DNA from: TA-20 sp035935115
GTDB taxonomy: Archaea > Thermoproteota > Nitrososphaeria > Nitrososphaerales > Nitrosopumilaceae
Direction: 5' to 3'
Length of the DNA: 64,000 nucleotides
Assembly (NCBI GenBank): GCA_035935115.1
Contig: DASYXK010000002.1
Span: 97,381 to 161,380, forward strand
Shown: positions 34,619 through 42,642 of the stretch, piece by piece
How the letters are laid out: each line of letters starts with the position of its first letter
Numbering within the stretch: the stretch's first letter is position 1
Translations under genes and position numbers: made by a program
Notes under the pieces: generated by a model
Database searches by the model: none
What the model was told of the DNA's origin: nothing
What the model saw: the letters and a program-made list of their open reading frames with translations, nothing else

Positions 34619-34785
34619 TCAAGCAGACATCGTTCACAGTCACATGTTGCACTAGAATCGTTCTTAGCAATACATTTGGCATGTTGACCTGCTTGGCACT
34701 GAACGCATATGGCACTAGAATTTTCTAAAGTAGAATATTTTTTTGCACCATCAAAACCAAAACCGCCATCCTGGGGGCCAACCAT
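34615..34785 (-). CDS. Small Cys-rich zinc-binding protein, 56 aa
   Basis: ATG at 34785, stop at 34615. After a Gly-rich N terminus (GPQDGGFGFDG) it has C27-x2-C30, C38, and C48-x-C50-x2-C53. The AICVQC motif is the same as in the microprotein at 200-334. It overlaps the convergent zinc-ribbon gene by 4 bp. Function is unknown. Confidence 0.65.
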   Translation of the reverse strand: MVGPQDGGFGFDGAKKYSTLENSSAICVQCQAGQHAKCIAKNDSSATCDCERCLLD

Positions 34786-34898
34786 CGAAATAATATGGCA
34801 ATTGCCAGTATTTTAGACTGTATTTGCTGTACAAAATGCCAATTGGGGCTTTGGATGATAACTATTAGTTATTATGTGGATAAAAATCCCAAAAAGTC

Positions 34899-35039
34899 AT
34901 GGACGCAGACAGAAAAATGTATCCTGCCACTTGTGCGGATTGCAAAAAAGAAACCCAAGTCCCATTCCAACCAAAAGAAGGAAGACCGGTATATTGTCGC
35001 GAATGTTTACCAAAACACCGTGGCGAACGTAGATTTTAA
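34899..35039 (+). CDS. CxxC-CxxC zinc-ribbon protein, 46 aa
   Basis: ATG 34899 to TAA 35039. The sequence MYPATCADCKKETQVPFQ...GRPVYCREC has C12, C15, C33 and C36, a perfect four-Cys zinc ribbon with 17 residues between pairs, and ends in a basic KHRGERRF tail. This family of small nucleic-acid-binding-type ribbons is widespread in archaea. A longer open frame at 34795-35100 on the same strand is only its shadow. Confidence 0.8.
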   Translation: MDADRKMYPATCADCKKETQVPFQPKEGRPVYCRECLPKHRGERRF

Positions 35040-35120
35040 GCTGAAATATGCTTATTTTACTTTTTTTAACTTAGAATTATTTTCAAATAAAAAATTTTGA
35101 ACTGTTTTAAAATAATAAAA

Positions 35121-35196
35121 TGCTCCCGCCGGGATTTGAACCCGGGATCACCGCCTTGAGAGGGCGGTATGCTTAGCCGGACTACACCACAGGAGC
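35121..35196 (-). tRNA. tRNA-Glu (anticodon CTC)
   Basis: A complete 76-nt cloverleaf on the minus strand. Acceptor stem GCTCCTG pairs with CGGGAGC (one G-U) and is followed by discriminator A. The T arm is CCGGG-TTCAAAT-CCCGG. The anticodon arm CCGCC-CTCTCAA-GGCGG gives anticodon CTC. No intron and no CCA. Confidence 0.93.
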
Positions 35197-35307
35197 TTGC
35201 TAAAAACCATAAAGAATAGCAATTTAAAGGAATGTTTTGTCATTGAATAAATTTGTAAACTTTAACAGCTTAGATCCTTTATAGCAAAAAATTAAAATGA
35301 AATTTAC

Positions 35308-36189
35308 ATGGATTTGAAAATTCTACCAGAAAAACTTTCACTTTTCAATTTTCCAGTAGGATTGGGTGGATGTAGAAATGACGGCACTAATTTTCAGTGC
35401 TGTGAGTATAATATCACAGTGTTTGATGACAAACAAGAAGAACCATCCATACATGAAATAGATGGAAATATGATAAAATTACATCACGGGTCACTCTCTG
35501 AAACTAATGTTGGTGTTTTGAAACAGTTAGAAGACATGCAAGTTTTGATAGATGAACAATGGAATCTTAGAATGTTTCTAACAAAGATAAAAACAAAGAG
35601 TAAACAAATTTCAAATTCATATATACAAAATTGTCTTGTAGATGCAGGTGTCTATGCAACAAAAGCAAAAGAACTTGTTAAATCTTCTGATCCTCTGGCA
35701 GATGTTTGGATAAAATGTGCCGCCTATTTTCTTGTAGATGCTATATTCTTAATAAATTCAAAGCGGCCTAGTCCAACCCATATGTTGGAAACAATTCGTG
35801 GATTTGATAAAAATAAGATAAATCAAAGCTTTTCAGTTGTGCATCAATGTCTTGGAATAGAAAGAGCATCAACATCACTTCTTTCAAGGATGGTAAAGTC
35901 TACTATTGGTTTTTCTGATATGGTCGAAAAAAATAATCATTCAAAAATAATTCAACAAAAATATGATTATCTGGTACAAAACTCACTTCTTTCTGATTGT
36001 TACTTTTACCTTGGTTACATAAATCGAAATAATGTAATCAAAACAAAGGATACATTGCACCGTAACTTAGAATACGCTCATTTGCTCAAAGTTGCTCTTG
36101 ATATGGAAAGTGATCCATTGGTAGTTGAGCGCCAAGCGACAATTCTCTTAAAAACAACAAACGATCTTCTGACTATAATAAAAAATTGA
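35308..36189 (+). CDS. Hypothetical protein, 293 aa
   Basis: An ATG-started soluble protein. The N-terminal 70 residues contain FPVGLGGCRNDGTNFQCCEYN (three Cys) and predicted strands. The remainder is helical with YATKAKELVKSSDPLADVWIKCAAYFLVDAIFLIN in the middle, perhaps a helical-bundle nucleotide or lipid binder. A CxxxxxxxxCC grouping could bind a metal. I do not recognise the family. It lies between tRNA-Glu and the metallothionein-like gene. Confidence 0.7.
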   Translation: MDLKILPEKLSLFNFPVGLGGCRNDGTNFQCCEYNITVFDDKQEEPSIHEIDGNMIKLHHGSLSETNVGVLKQLEDMQVLIDEQWNLRMFLTKIKTKSKQISNSYIQNCLVDAGVYATKAKELVKSSDPLADVWIKCAAYFLVDAIFLINSKRPSPTHMLETIRGFDKNKINQSFSVVHQCLGIERASTSLLSRMVKSTIGFSDMVEKNNHSKIIQQKYDYLVQNSLLSDCYFYLGYINRNNVIKTKDTLHRNLEYAHLLKVALDMESDPLVVERQATILLKTTNDLLTIIKN

Positions 36190-36261
36190 AGATCATAACA
36201 CTGTTTTCTAATTCATTGATTTTTTGACAACCTTTAAAACCCTGTAGGAGAAATCCCAGTT

Positions 36262-36405
36262 ATGACAGATGCAGCATGCGGATGCGAATCTTCCGCAGAA
36301 AATAAAGTAGAATGCGATTGCCAACTGCAAGGAGAATGCTATTGTGATGCTAATTGTACCTGCAAACAATCAACCTGTAAGACTCAGGTAGCTACATTCC
36401 GATAG
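36262..36405 (+). CDS. Metallothionein-like Cys-rich protein, 47 aa
   Basis: ATG 36262 to TAG 36405. Nine of 47 residues are Cys: C6-x-C8, C18-x-C20, C26-x-C28, C32-x-C34 and C39. Four CxC pairs are the hallmark of metallothioneins and of proteins that bind several soft metal ions through thiolate clusters. Acidic and polar residues fill the rest; there are no His. Known archaeal metallothioneins are rare, so a copper or zinc store is an attractive but untested inference for an ammonia oxidiser, which needs much copper. Confidence 0.7.
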   Translation: MTDAACGCESSAENKVECDCQLQGECYCDANCTCKQSTCKTQVATFR

Positions 36406-36445
36406 ATATAGAACTCCTTTTTCTTTTATTTTTAAGATACTAGTG

Positions 36446-36616
36446 TTATTTTTCGTCTTCTTCCTGAAAGCCCCATGTTTTTACCAATTCTTTTTGGAAT
36501 TTGTCTACTTGTTTTTCATTTAGGGCAACTCCACAATTTTTGTGTGTTGGTACAACAACCATTCCATCTAACTTGAAATCAACTTCATACATGTGTACCT
36601 TCTCGCATTCGCACAT
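36446..36616 (-). CDS. Small protein with CEC motif, 56 aa
   Basis: ATG 36616 to TAA 36446. It starts MCECEKVHMYEV with C2-x-C4 and has HKNCG (C28), then an amphipathic helix (ALNEKQVDKFQKELVKTWGF) and an acidic tail. C2, C4, H25 and C28 could form one metal site. It converges on the metallothionein-like gene. Conservation would have to be checked; family unknown. Confidence 0.6.
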   Translation of the reverse strand: MCECEKVHMYEVDFKLDGMVVVPTHKNCGVALNEKQVDKFQKELVKTWGFQEEDEK

Positions 36617-36690
36617 ATCCAAAATAATATTATGCCATTATATTTGCCTATTTGAAAGATTTAACTATAGGATTTTTTCTTATACAGCCA

Positions 36691-37902
36691 ATGCAAAAGT
36701 ATTTTCTTTTAGCATTTTCTGCTAGTTTATTTTTAATCCCGCTTGGATTGCATTCTGCATTTGCTGAGACTTGGTATCCTGGTGAGGGACTCAAAGTAGG
36801 TGATTATTACAGATACAGTGTTTGCTTTACCGACTGGCATAACTGTACTCCTATAGAGCTTGATTTTTGGGTTCAGAATAAAACCAGTGATAGTAGTGGT
36901 TATAATGTACAGTTTCTTGCTATTGATGGAAGTAATGTACAAAAAGGCCATACTGTGTTTGGAATGGTAACTCCAGATCCTACATACTCTGATCCAAATA
37001 TTGCAGATTATACTAATGTTTACAGAAATACAATAATTTGGCTTGATGCATTTGCAACATCTCAAAATCCAAAGGACTTTAGTTATCCAGCATGGGGTAG
37101 AACAGGATCAGTTGGTGGTCAATCAGTAGGACCAATTGATCAAGAACAAGTGACTGTTCAGGGTGGTACATACAAAGCTTGGGTGGTTGGTTGGCACAAA
37201 GGTGTAGACAATAAAATTTGGATAGTCCCTAACATGCCATTCCCAGTAAAGGGAGTAGTCTATACAGACGTTACACAAGGAACACCTCCGCCACAATTTA
37301 ACATTGAATTATTACAAACTGGAAATAGTCAAACTCCGCCTCCGTTTCTAAATAGAGGTTCTTCCGCCATAGCTGGAGCTGGAATTTGTCCTACCGATGA
37401 TACCTCTGCAGTTCACAATTCTGTAAATGCTGACACAAGTTCAATGATTATTGAATATAGGTATACTCCAGCAGTTCCACATCAAGGATGTCCAGTTCAA
37501 TGGTCATTGTACTTTGAACAAAACTATGATCCAAACCAGAAAATTGGAAATATTCAATATGATATCTATACTGTAGATGATAAAGGAAAAAAAATTGGTT
37601 CAGTTGCAGAAGACCTTGGTAAGAGTACTCTATTTGCACCAGTGGGAACCGACTTTAGAACTATTATAATCAACCAACCTCCCCCAACTACTCATTATAT
37701 CATATATGTTGCTGGTACCGGACCAGAAAATACAGTTCCCAATCCTACATTATATGGATTAATCAAAGTTGATGTTACAACGGCACCTCCACTCGCTGTT
37801 CCGGAATTTCCAGTCAGCGCTATAATGATTATGGCTCTAGTTGTATCGATGGTTATTCTATTTACAAAATTTAAGACAAACTTTTCTAATTTTAAATTTT
37901 AG
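36691..37902 (+). CDS. Exported protein with PEFP C-terminal anchor
   Basis: ATG 36691 gives a clear signal peptide (QKYFLLAFSASLFLIPLGLH, cleaved after AFA). The mature part has two beta-rich domains; the first ends with KIWIVPNMPFPVKGVVY. The C terminus VPEFPVSAIMIMALVVSMVILFTKFK consists of a PEF motif, a hydrophobic helix and a basic tail: the form of archaeal PEF-type sorting signals, thought to be processed by archaeosortases. So it is probably a surface-anchored protein. An upstream ATG at 36652 would spoil the signal peptide. Confidence 0.8.
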   Translation: MQKYFLLAFSASLFLIPLGLHSAFAETWYPGEGLKVGDYYRYSVCFTDWHNCTPIELDFWVQNKTSDSSGYNVQFLAIDGSNVQKGHTVFGMVTPDPTYSDPNIADYTNVYRNTIIWLDAFATSQNPKDFSYPAWGRTGSVGGQSVGPIDQEQVTVQGGTYKAWVVGWHKGVDNKIWIVPNMPFPVKGVVYTDVTQGTPPPQFNIELLQTGNSQTPPPFLNRGSSAIAGAGICPTDDTSAVHNSVNADTSSMIIEYRYTPAVPHQGCPVQWSLYFEQNYDPNQKIGNIQYDIYTVDDKGKKIGSVAEDLGKSTLFAPVGTDFRTIIINQPPPTTHYIIYVAGTGPENTVPNPTLYGLIKVDVTTAPPLAVPEFPVSAIMIMALVVSMVILFTKFKTNFSNFKF

Positions 37903-37927
37903 AATGAGTAATACTGGTTGATAGTAA

Positions 37928-38602
37928 ATGGCAATCAAGCTACTGCTTGGGATATGTGTTATAGCTGCAAGTGTAATAGGGATACTTTGGTTTACATATT
38001 TTGCAGGAACACAAAATGGAGAGGTTGTTCCACGTGAAGCTAGCCAGTGGCATATAGGAAAAGGTGCTCAATACAATCCAGTGATGCAATATGATGTATC
38101 AACTAACACGACGAAATTTTCTGCAAAGATAGAATTTTTACCTACCAAAAGCTCAGGAAATCAAACACTTCTTGTTCAGATAAATCCAAACACAAACAAG
38201 GGAATAAACCAAACAGTTCCAGTAAACATAGTTTATCATTTCAATCAAGTTTCAGATAACGCAAAACCATTTTTTACTGTCTTGGACTCGACAGTTTTTT
38301 CAGTAAGAGATCTTGCTGTTGAAAACAAATATCTAGTAAAAGGAGCAATCTGGGGGGATATGTACATCCATGATATACAGGAAGAAATTAAAGTGACAGA
38401 TCATAGCAAAGTCTCACTCAAGTTTGGTTCTCTTGATTCATACATTATTTCATATAAAGAAGGTGAAAAGGAAAACAAACTCTGGATAGTAGACAATTTA
38501 CCTCTTCCAGTAAAAGCCGAAGTATACGATCTTTCTGGAAATCTTCAGTATTCTTATGAACTTACTTCACTTTCTGCGCCTTTGACACCAGGTCTAAGTT
38601 GA
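37928..38602 (+). CDS. Membrane-anchored protein related to the preceding PEFP protein
   Basis: A 224-aa protein with an N-terminal membrane helix (about residues 4-26) and an extracellular beta-rich domain. Its KLWIVDNLPLPVKAEVYD motif matches KIWIVPNMPFPVKGVVYT in the gene 25 bp upstream, so the two share a domain. It has no C-terminal anchor. Both may be parts of one cell-surface complex. Confidence 0.7.
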   Translation: MAIKLLLGICVIAASVIGILWFTYFAGTQNGEVVPREASQWHIGKGAQYNPVMQYDVSTNTTKFSAKIEFLPTKSSGNQTLLVQINPNTNKGINQTVPVNIVYHFNQVSDNAKPFFTVLDSTVFSVRDLAVENKYLVKGAIWGDMYIHDIQEEIKVTDHSKVSLKFGSLDSYIISYKEGEKENKLWIVDNLPLPVKAEVYDLSGNLQYSYELTSLSAPLTPGLS

Positions 38603-39060
38603 TAACAGTTTGCCAAAAGCCAATCACAAAATTCTATAACCTTTCTATCAAACTTGCCCCATACGTGTAATGACGCTGGTAAGACATCTAATCTCCCAGA
38701 ATCTAAAACAACTCTTACACCTTCTTTTCCTTCATACATGTATGCATCTTGAATTTGTGTATTACCAAAAATTTCAGAGGCCTTTGATTTTATCAATGCC
38801 CTTTGAATTGGAAATGTCTTTCTAAATCTGTCAATTACCATGCCTATGTTTTCTGTTCCATAAGATTCAAAATCTTCTATCTTTCCACGTTCTGGGAAAT
38901 TTATAGAAAGTACTAGATTGTACTTTTTTCCTACTTTTGTTGAGATCTCATTTATTGTGGTAAATGCCAGTGCTGGAGATTTTTTTAAAAGAAATCTTAT
39001 TTGCGGCATGTTTGAGCGTAATTCATTTTGAAGATCTTGGGTGATTGCTGAAAAGCTCAT
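38554..39060 (-). CDS. Hypothetical protein, 168 aa
   Basis: An ATG-started soluble alpha/beta protein with NLVLSINFPERGKIED and VRVVLDSGRLDVLPASLHVWG in the second half. No motif is recognisable. It overlaps the 3' end of the convergent membrane protein by 49 bp, an unusually long convergent overlap for this window. Confidence 0.65.
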   Translation of the reverse strand: MSFSAITQDLQNELRSNMPQIRFLLKKSPALAFTTINEISTKVGKKYNLVLSINFPERGKIEDFESYGTENIGMVIDRFRKTFPIQRALIKSKASEIFGNTQIQDAYMYEGKEGVRVVLDSGRLDVLPASLHVWGKFDRKVIEFCDWLLANCYQLRPGVKGAESEVSS

Positions 39061-39127
39061 GATTTAAAATTTTAAATTTTTGTCATATATTTATTGGGTT
39101 TATTTACAAGGCGTTTTAATAAAAAAC

Positions 39128-39772
39128 ATGCTCCCATTAGATAAAGAAGGCCTTCCTTATGATGAAGGCTCAGAAAGGGCATCTAGTGTAGAAGATTACA
39201 AAGTAACATGCATCCAGTTTATCAAAGATATCAGCAATGATTACATTGCATGGGTGGATTACTACAAACTTCCACCTGAAGAGGACAAAAAAAGACGCGA
39301 TAGGATATTTGCTACTGTAGAACGAACAAACGAATGGATTGCCAAAGTAGCTACGACAATAAAAGGTGTAGACGTAGCAATGAATGATGGAATTCAGAAA
39401 ATGGCAGAAAGCACAGCGGGTACTCCTTTTCAAATTGGTGTCTTTGTAAATAATTCGTCTGGTTATACTTTAGCAAAACCGGGAATAATAGACATTAATG
39501 TTAAAGCCGTTGGTCGTGAAGGTTACAAAGTCAAACTTGGTTGGCACCAAAAGGACAGACGTTTTTTGATTAGCTCAACCGCTAATGTTTCAATTGATGA
39601 ATCAGATATTGTAGAAGGACAGGAATTTGATTTGCTTGATCTACATCTGAAGATGAATTTACAAGGGTGTAAACCACGCGACATAATCTCATTTACAGTT
39701 ATTGTATCTGAAATGAGTGAAGGTCAGGAGCATGAACGACGTGGTGTAACTACAATTGTTCATGTAACATGA
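39128..39772 (+). CDS. Hypothetical protein, 214 aa
   Basis: ATG 39128 is preferred; an in-frame start at 39080 would add 16 hydrophobic, poorly fitting residues. The first 100 residues are helical and charged (PPEEDKKRRDRIFATVERTNEWI); the rest is beta-rich (FQIGVFVNNSSGYTL...KAVGREGYKVKLGWHQKD) and might be a sandwich domain. No signal peptide is visible. Converges with the following gene with a 23-bp overlap. Confidence 0.65.
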   Translation: MLPLDKEGLPYDEGSERASSVEDYKVTCIQFIKDISNDYIAWVDYYKLPPEEDKKRRDRIFATVERTNEWIAKVATTIKGVDVAMNDGIQKMAESTAGTPFQIGVFVNNSSGYTLAKPGIIDINVKAVGREGYKVKLGWHQKDRRFLISSTANVSIDESDIVEGQEFDLLDLHLKMNLQGCKPRDIISFTVIVSEMSEGQEHERRGVTTIVHVT

Positions 39773-40073
39773 CCTCTAAAACAACCCTTGATTCTTCAGA
39801 TCTCTTATCAGAATACTTTAGGCGCGAAATTTTTTTTGCCAAGTTTTCATCATTTACCAATGATGCAATCCCCGGAAATATCATATCATTATATTGTATC
39901 TTTACCTGAGGATTGACAAGTGAGTTTTTTAGCCAATCACTTTGAGAATTTCTCCTTGAAAAATAGAATTTGTTATCATAAAAGACTGCCTTTAATTCTA
40001 CAGCATGTTCCTTACCTGTCCTTCTCCCAACTGTGATTAGTACTGCCTTAAAAGTTGTCTCTTGCGGTTTCAT
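39750..40073 (-). CDS. Deazaflavin (F420)-dependent reductase-like protein
   Basis: A 107-aa split-beta-barrel protein with VLITVGRRTGKEHAVELKAV, YDNKFYFSRRNSQSDWLKNSL and NPQVKIQYND, the pattern of the DDN/nitroreductase family that binds F420. The family is common in organisms that make F420, which fits the cofE gene at 5040-5810. The substrate is unknown. It is shorter than actinobacterial members (about 140-150 aa). Confidence 0.7.
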   Translation of the reverse strand: MKPQETTFKAVLITVGRRTGKEHAVELKAVFYDNKFYFSRRNSQSDWLKNSLVNPQVKIQYNDMIFPGIASLVNDENLAKKISRLKYSDKRSEESRVVLEVMLHEQL

Positions 40074-40160
40074 AGGATTTGTTTTGTTCTAAAGAATTTA
40101 ACCACTTGGATTGAAAACTCTGATACTTTATTCAATAAATCAAAATAATTGATCTTAGGC

Positions 40161-40613
40161 ATGATCACAGAACTACAAGGAAGAAACGATAACCAACTAA
40201 ACGCAGATGAATTCAGAGGAAGAAAAGTTATAGATAGAGAAGGAATTGAATATGGAAAAGTTAAACACGTGCAAATTGACTGTGATACATTACAGGTAAC
40301 TGGAATTACAGTTCATGAGGGATTCCACAAAGACTACTTTTTACCGCGTAATCATATAGACAGATTCACAAATGAATCTGTTTTACTTGGAACAGCACCA
40401 TTGAGAAAGGATACGCCTGTAGTTGATATTGACGGTCACAAAATAGGTAAGATAAAAAAAATAAATAAAAACCAAAACACTAACGAAATTGAATCAATCG
40501 AGGTCTCTGAAGGATTGACTGGTTCACGAATTTTCTCAAAATCTGAAATATGGGGAATCGGTGAAAAAGTAATTCTTAAACTTGCAAAAGACGAATACAA
40601 GAAATCTCATTAA
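40161..40613 (+). CDS. PRC-barrel domain protein
   Basis: Two PRC-barrel-like beta domains: residues about 14-75 (GRKVIDREGIEYGKVKHVQID) and about 85-148 (TPVVDIDGHKIGKIKKINKN). PRC barrels act in RNA processing or in binding partner proteins. ATG 40161 is chosen; an in-frame TTG at 40149 would add four residues. It is isolated from its neighbours by gaps of over 80 bp. Confidence 0.8.
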   Translation: MITELQGRNDNQLNADEFRGRKVIDREGIEYGKVKHVQIDCDTLQVTGITVHEGFHKDYFLPRNHIDRFTNESVLLGTAPLRKDTPVVDIDGHKIGKIKKINKNQNTNEIESIEVSEGLTGSRIFSKSEIWGIGEKVILKLAKDEYKKSH

Positions 40614-40793
40614 TTTTTTAATAATTTCACAAACAAATCATTAAATTATTTTTCTATTCTAGTGTAATTTGAGTTTGAATGACTTTGGTTTCTGATGTAA
40701 AAATTAACAGGACAGTTCTAACAAATGTTTGTACAGTGTACTGCCCAGATTTGTGTGGTACCAATTTATAATCCAAAAATTATTTGTTTATTG

Positions 40794-41795
40794 TTGTATG
40801 CTGTAGAAACAAGATCACTTTCAAAGATTTATAGAAATGATCTGAAGGCAGTTGACGAGATTTCCATCAAAATAGAAGAGGGTGAAATCTTTGGATTTCT
40901 AGGACCAAATGGTGCTGGAAAGAGCACTACTATTATGATTCTTACTACATTGCTAAAACCAACATCTGGAATTGCATATGTTGCTGGTTTTGATGTAGTA
41001 ACACAGGCAAAAAAAGTACGACAAAACATTGGTTATGTGCAACAAGATTCTACGGTAGATGAGTATTTGACAGGAAGGGAAAATCTTCAACTTCAAGCAC
41101 GATTAAACCACATACCAAAAAGCTTTGTCAATGAAAGAATTGATGAGATCCTAGACCTTGTAGAACTATCAGATAGGCAACATGATGCTGTGGTAACATA
41201 TTCGGGCGGTATGAGAAAAAGACTTGACATTGTAGGAGGATTGTTACACAGACCCAAAGTTCTTTTCCTAGATGAGCCCACTTTGGGACTGGATATACAA
41301 ACAAGATACAAGATTTGGGATTACATAAGGAAAATTCACAAAGAATTTGGCATATCTATTTTTCTTACTACTCATTACATGGAGGAAGCTGACAAACTCT
41401 GTGACAATATTTCCATAATTGACCATGGAAAAATTAAGGTGACAGACTCTCCAAAATCGCTCAAAAATGCACTTGGAAACGAAGTTGTGGTTTTTGAAGT
41501 CGATTCTGATCTTAAACTTGGGGATTTACTTTCTGAATTAAAAAAAATACCTCTTGTAAAAGATATTGCTGCTGATGGATATCAAGTTACACTTTTTTCT
41601 CCAAGTGGTGATCAAATAATGCCAAAAATATTTGAGATTGCTGGAAAACTTGGAATAAAAATAGAATCCATTACACTTACCAAACCTACTCTTGATGATG
41701 TATTTTTATCATACACTGGAAGGGAACTTAGGGAAGAAAGTAATGGATACAACAAAAAAAAAGAACGAGAAAAAATGAGGAGATTACGAGCTTGA
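40794..41795 (+). CDS. ABC exporter ATP-binding protein (DrrA-like)
   Basis: The cytoplasmic ATPase of an export-type ABC transporter. It has Walker A GPNGAGKSTT, signature YSGGMRKRLD, Walker B VLFLDEPTLGLD and the H-loop TTHYM, then a C-terminal domain of the DrrA type. Its start is best placed at TTG 40794 (or 40791); the ATG at 40725 would add 23 unlikely residues. It overlaps the permease gene by 4 bp. The substrate may be a lipid or drug. Confidence 0.9.
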   Translation: MYAVETRSLSKIYRNDLKAVDEISIKIEEGEIFGFLGPNGAGKSTTIMILTTLLKPTSGIAYVAGFDVVTQAKKVRQNIGYVQQDSTVDEYLTGRENLQLQARLNHIPKSFVNERIDEILDLVELSDRQHDAVVTYSGGMRKRLDIVGGLLHRPKVLFLDEPTLGLDIQTRYKIWDYIRKIHKEFGISIFLTTHYMEEADKLCDNISIIDHGKIKVTDSPKSLKNALGNEVVVFEVDSDLKLGDLLSELKKIPLVKDIAADGYQVTLFSPSGDQIMPKIFEIAGKLGIKIESITLTKPTLDDVFLSYTGRELREESNGYNKKKEREKMRRLRA

Positions 41796-42568
41796 TTTTT
41801 TCAGATACTTATACAATTTTTTGGAGAGAGATGAAACGATACCGCAAGTCTAGAAGCGGTATACTGATAAGATTGATCCAGCCTGCCATCTGGATCATAG
41901 TGATTGGAAATACTTTTGCAGGAACTAGACCACTGATACAATCTGTAGGATTCAACGGTTCTTACATCGAATTCATGGCACCTGGTGTGATAATGCTTAC
42001 AGCGATTTTTACCAGCATTTTCGGAGGAGTCAACACGTTATGGGATAGAAGATATGGTTTTATGAATAAAGCATTAACATCTCCAATTTCTAGATCATCT
42101 ATTGCTGTTGGAAAGATGCTTGCGATATCTTTGGTTTCAGCATTGCAATCCAGTCTTATTTTAGGAATTGCACTTGCACTTGGTGTCGGAATTGCAAGCT
42201 ATTTGATGATTATTCCAATACTGTTAATTGTTATTGCATTTTCGCTTGGGTTCTCGGGAATTTCTGTTATTGTTGCAGCTACTGCAAAATCACAAGAAAC
42301 CTTTTGGGGGGTGATCAATTTTCTTGGAATGCCTCTTTTTATGCTAAGTCCTGCTCTTTTTCCCTTGGAACTTTTACCACATTGGCTTGCCTTTGTAGCA
42401 AAGCTAAACCCAGTGACTTATTCTGTTCTGTTAATTAGGGAAATGATGACAGGAAAGGCCCAAATCTTTTCCATTGCTGTTGATGTGGCTGTAATTTGTG
42501 GCTTTGTGGCAATAATGATTGCTATAGCAAGCTATGCCTTCACAAGGGAAGTCAACAAACCCTTCTAA
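41792..42568 (+). CDS. ABC-2 type permease
   Basis: The membrane partner of the upstream ATPase: 258 aa with about six helices and the ABC-2 layout. FWREMKRYRKSRSG leads into the first helix; residues WDRRYGFMNKALTSPISRSSI form the conserved coupling region. The start TTG overlaps the ATPase stop as TTGA, so the subunits are made together. Confidence 0.88.
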   Translation: MIFSDTYTIFWREMKRYRKSRSGILIRLIQPAIWIIVIGNTFAGTRPLIQSVGFNGSYIEFMAPGVIMLTAIFTSIFGGVNTLWDRRYGFMNKALTSPISRSSIAVGKMLAISLVSALQSSLILGIALALGVGIASYLMIIPILLIVIAFSLGFSGISVIVAATAKSQETFWGVINFLGMPLFMLSPALFPLELLPHWLAFVAKLNPVTYSVLLIREMMTGKAQIFSIAVDVAVICGFVAIMIAIASYAFTREVNKPF

Positions 42569-42642
42569 TTGACCTTAATTGACAAAAACTGCAATAATTT
42601 CTCACTTTAGAGAACTTTTTGGTATTTTGCAATTTATGCCAG

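Noticed and set aside
34795..35100. A 101-codon open frame on the plus strand
   Set aside because: It overlaps, in another frame, the well-formed zinc-ribbon gene at 34899-35039, has biased composition and no family traits. The smaller gene is much more convincing.
40725..40790. Upstream ATG for the ABC ATPase
   Set aside because: It would add 22 or so residues with a pattern unlike any ABC ATPase; TTG 40791/40794 gives the usual N terminus.
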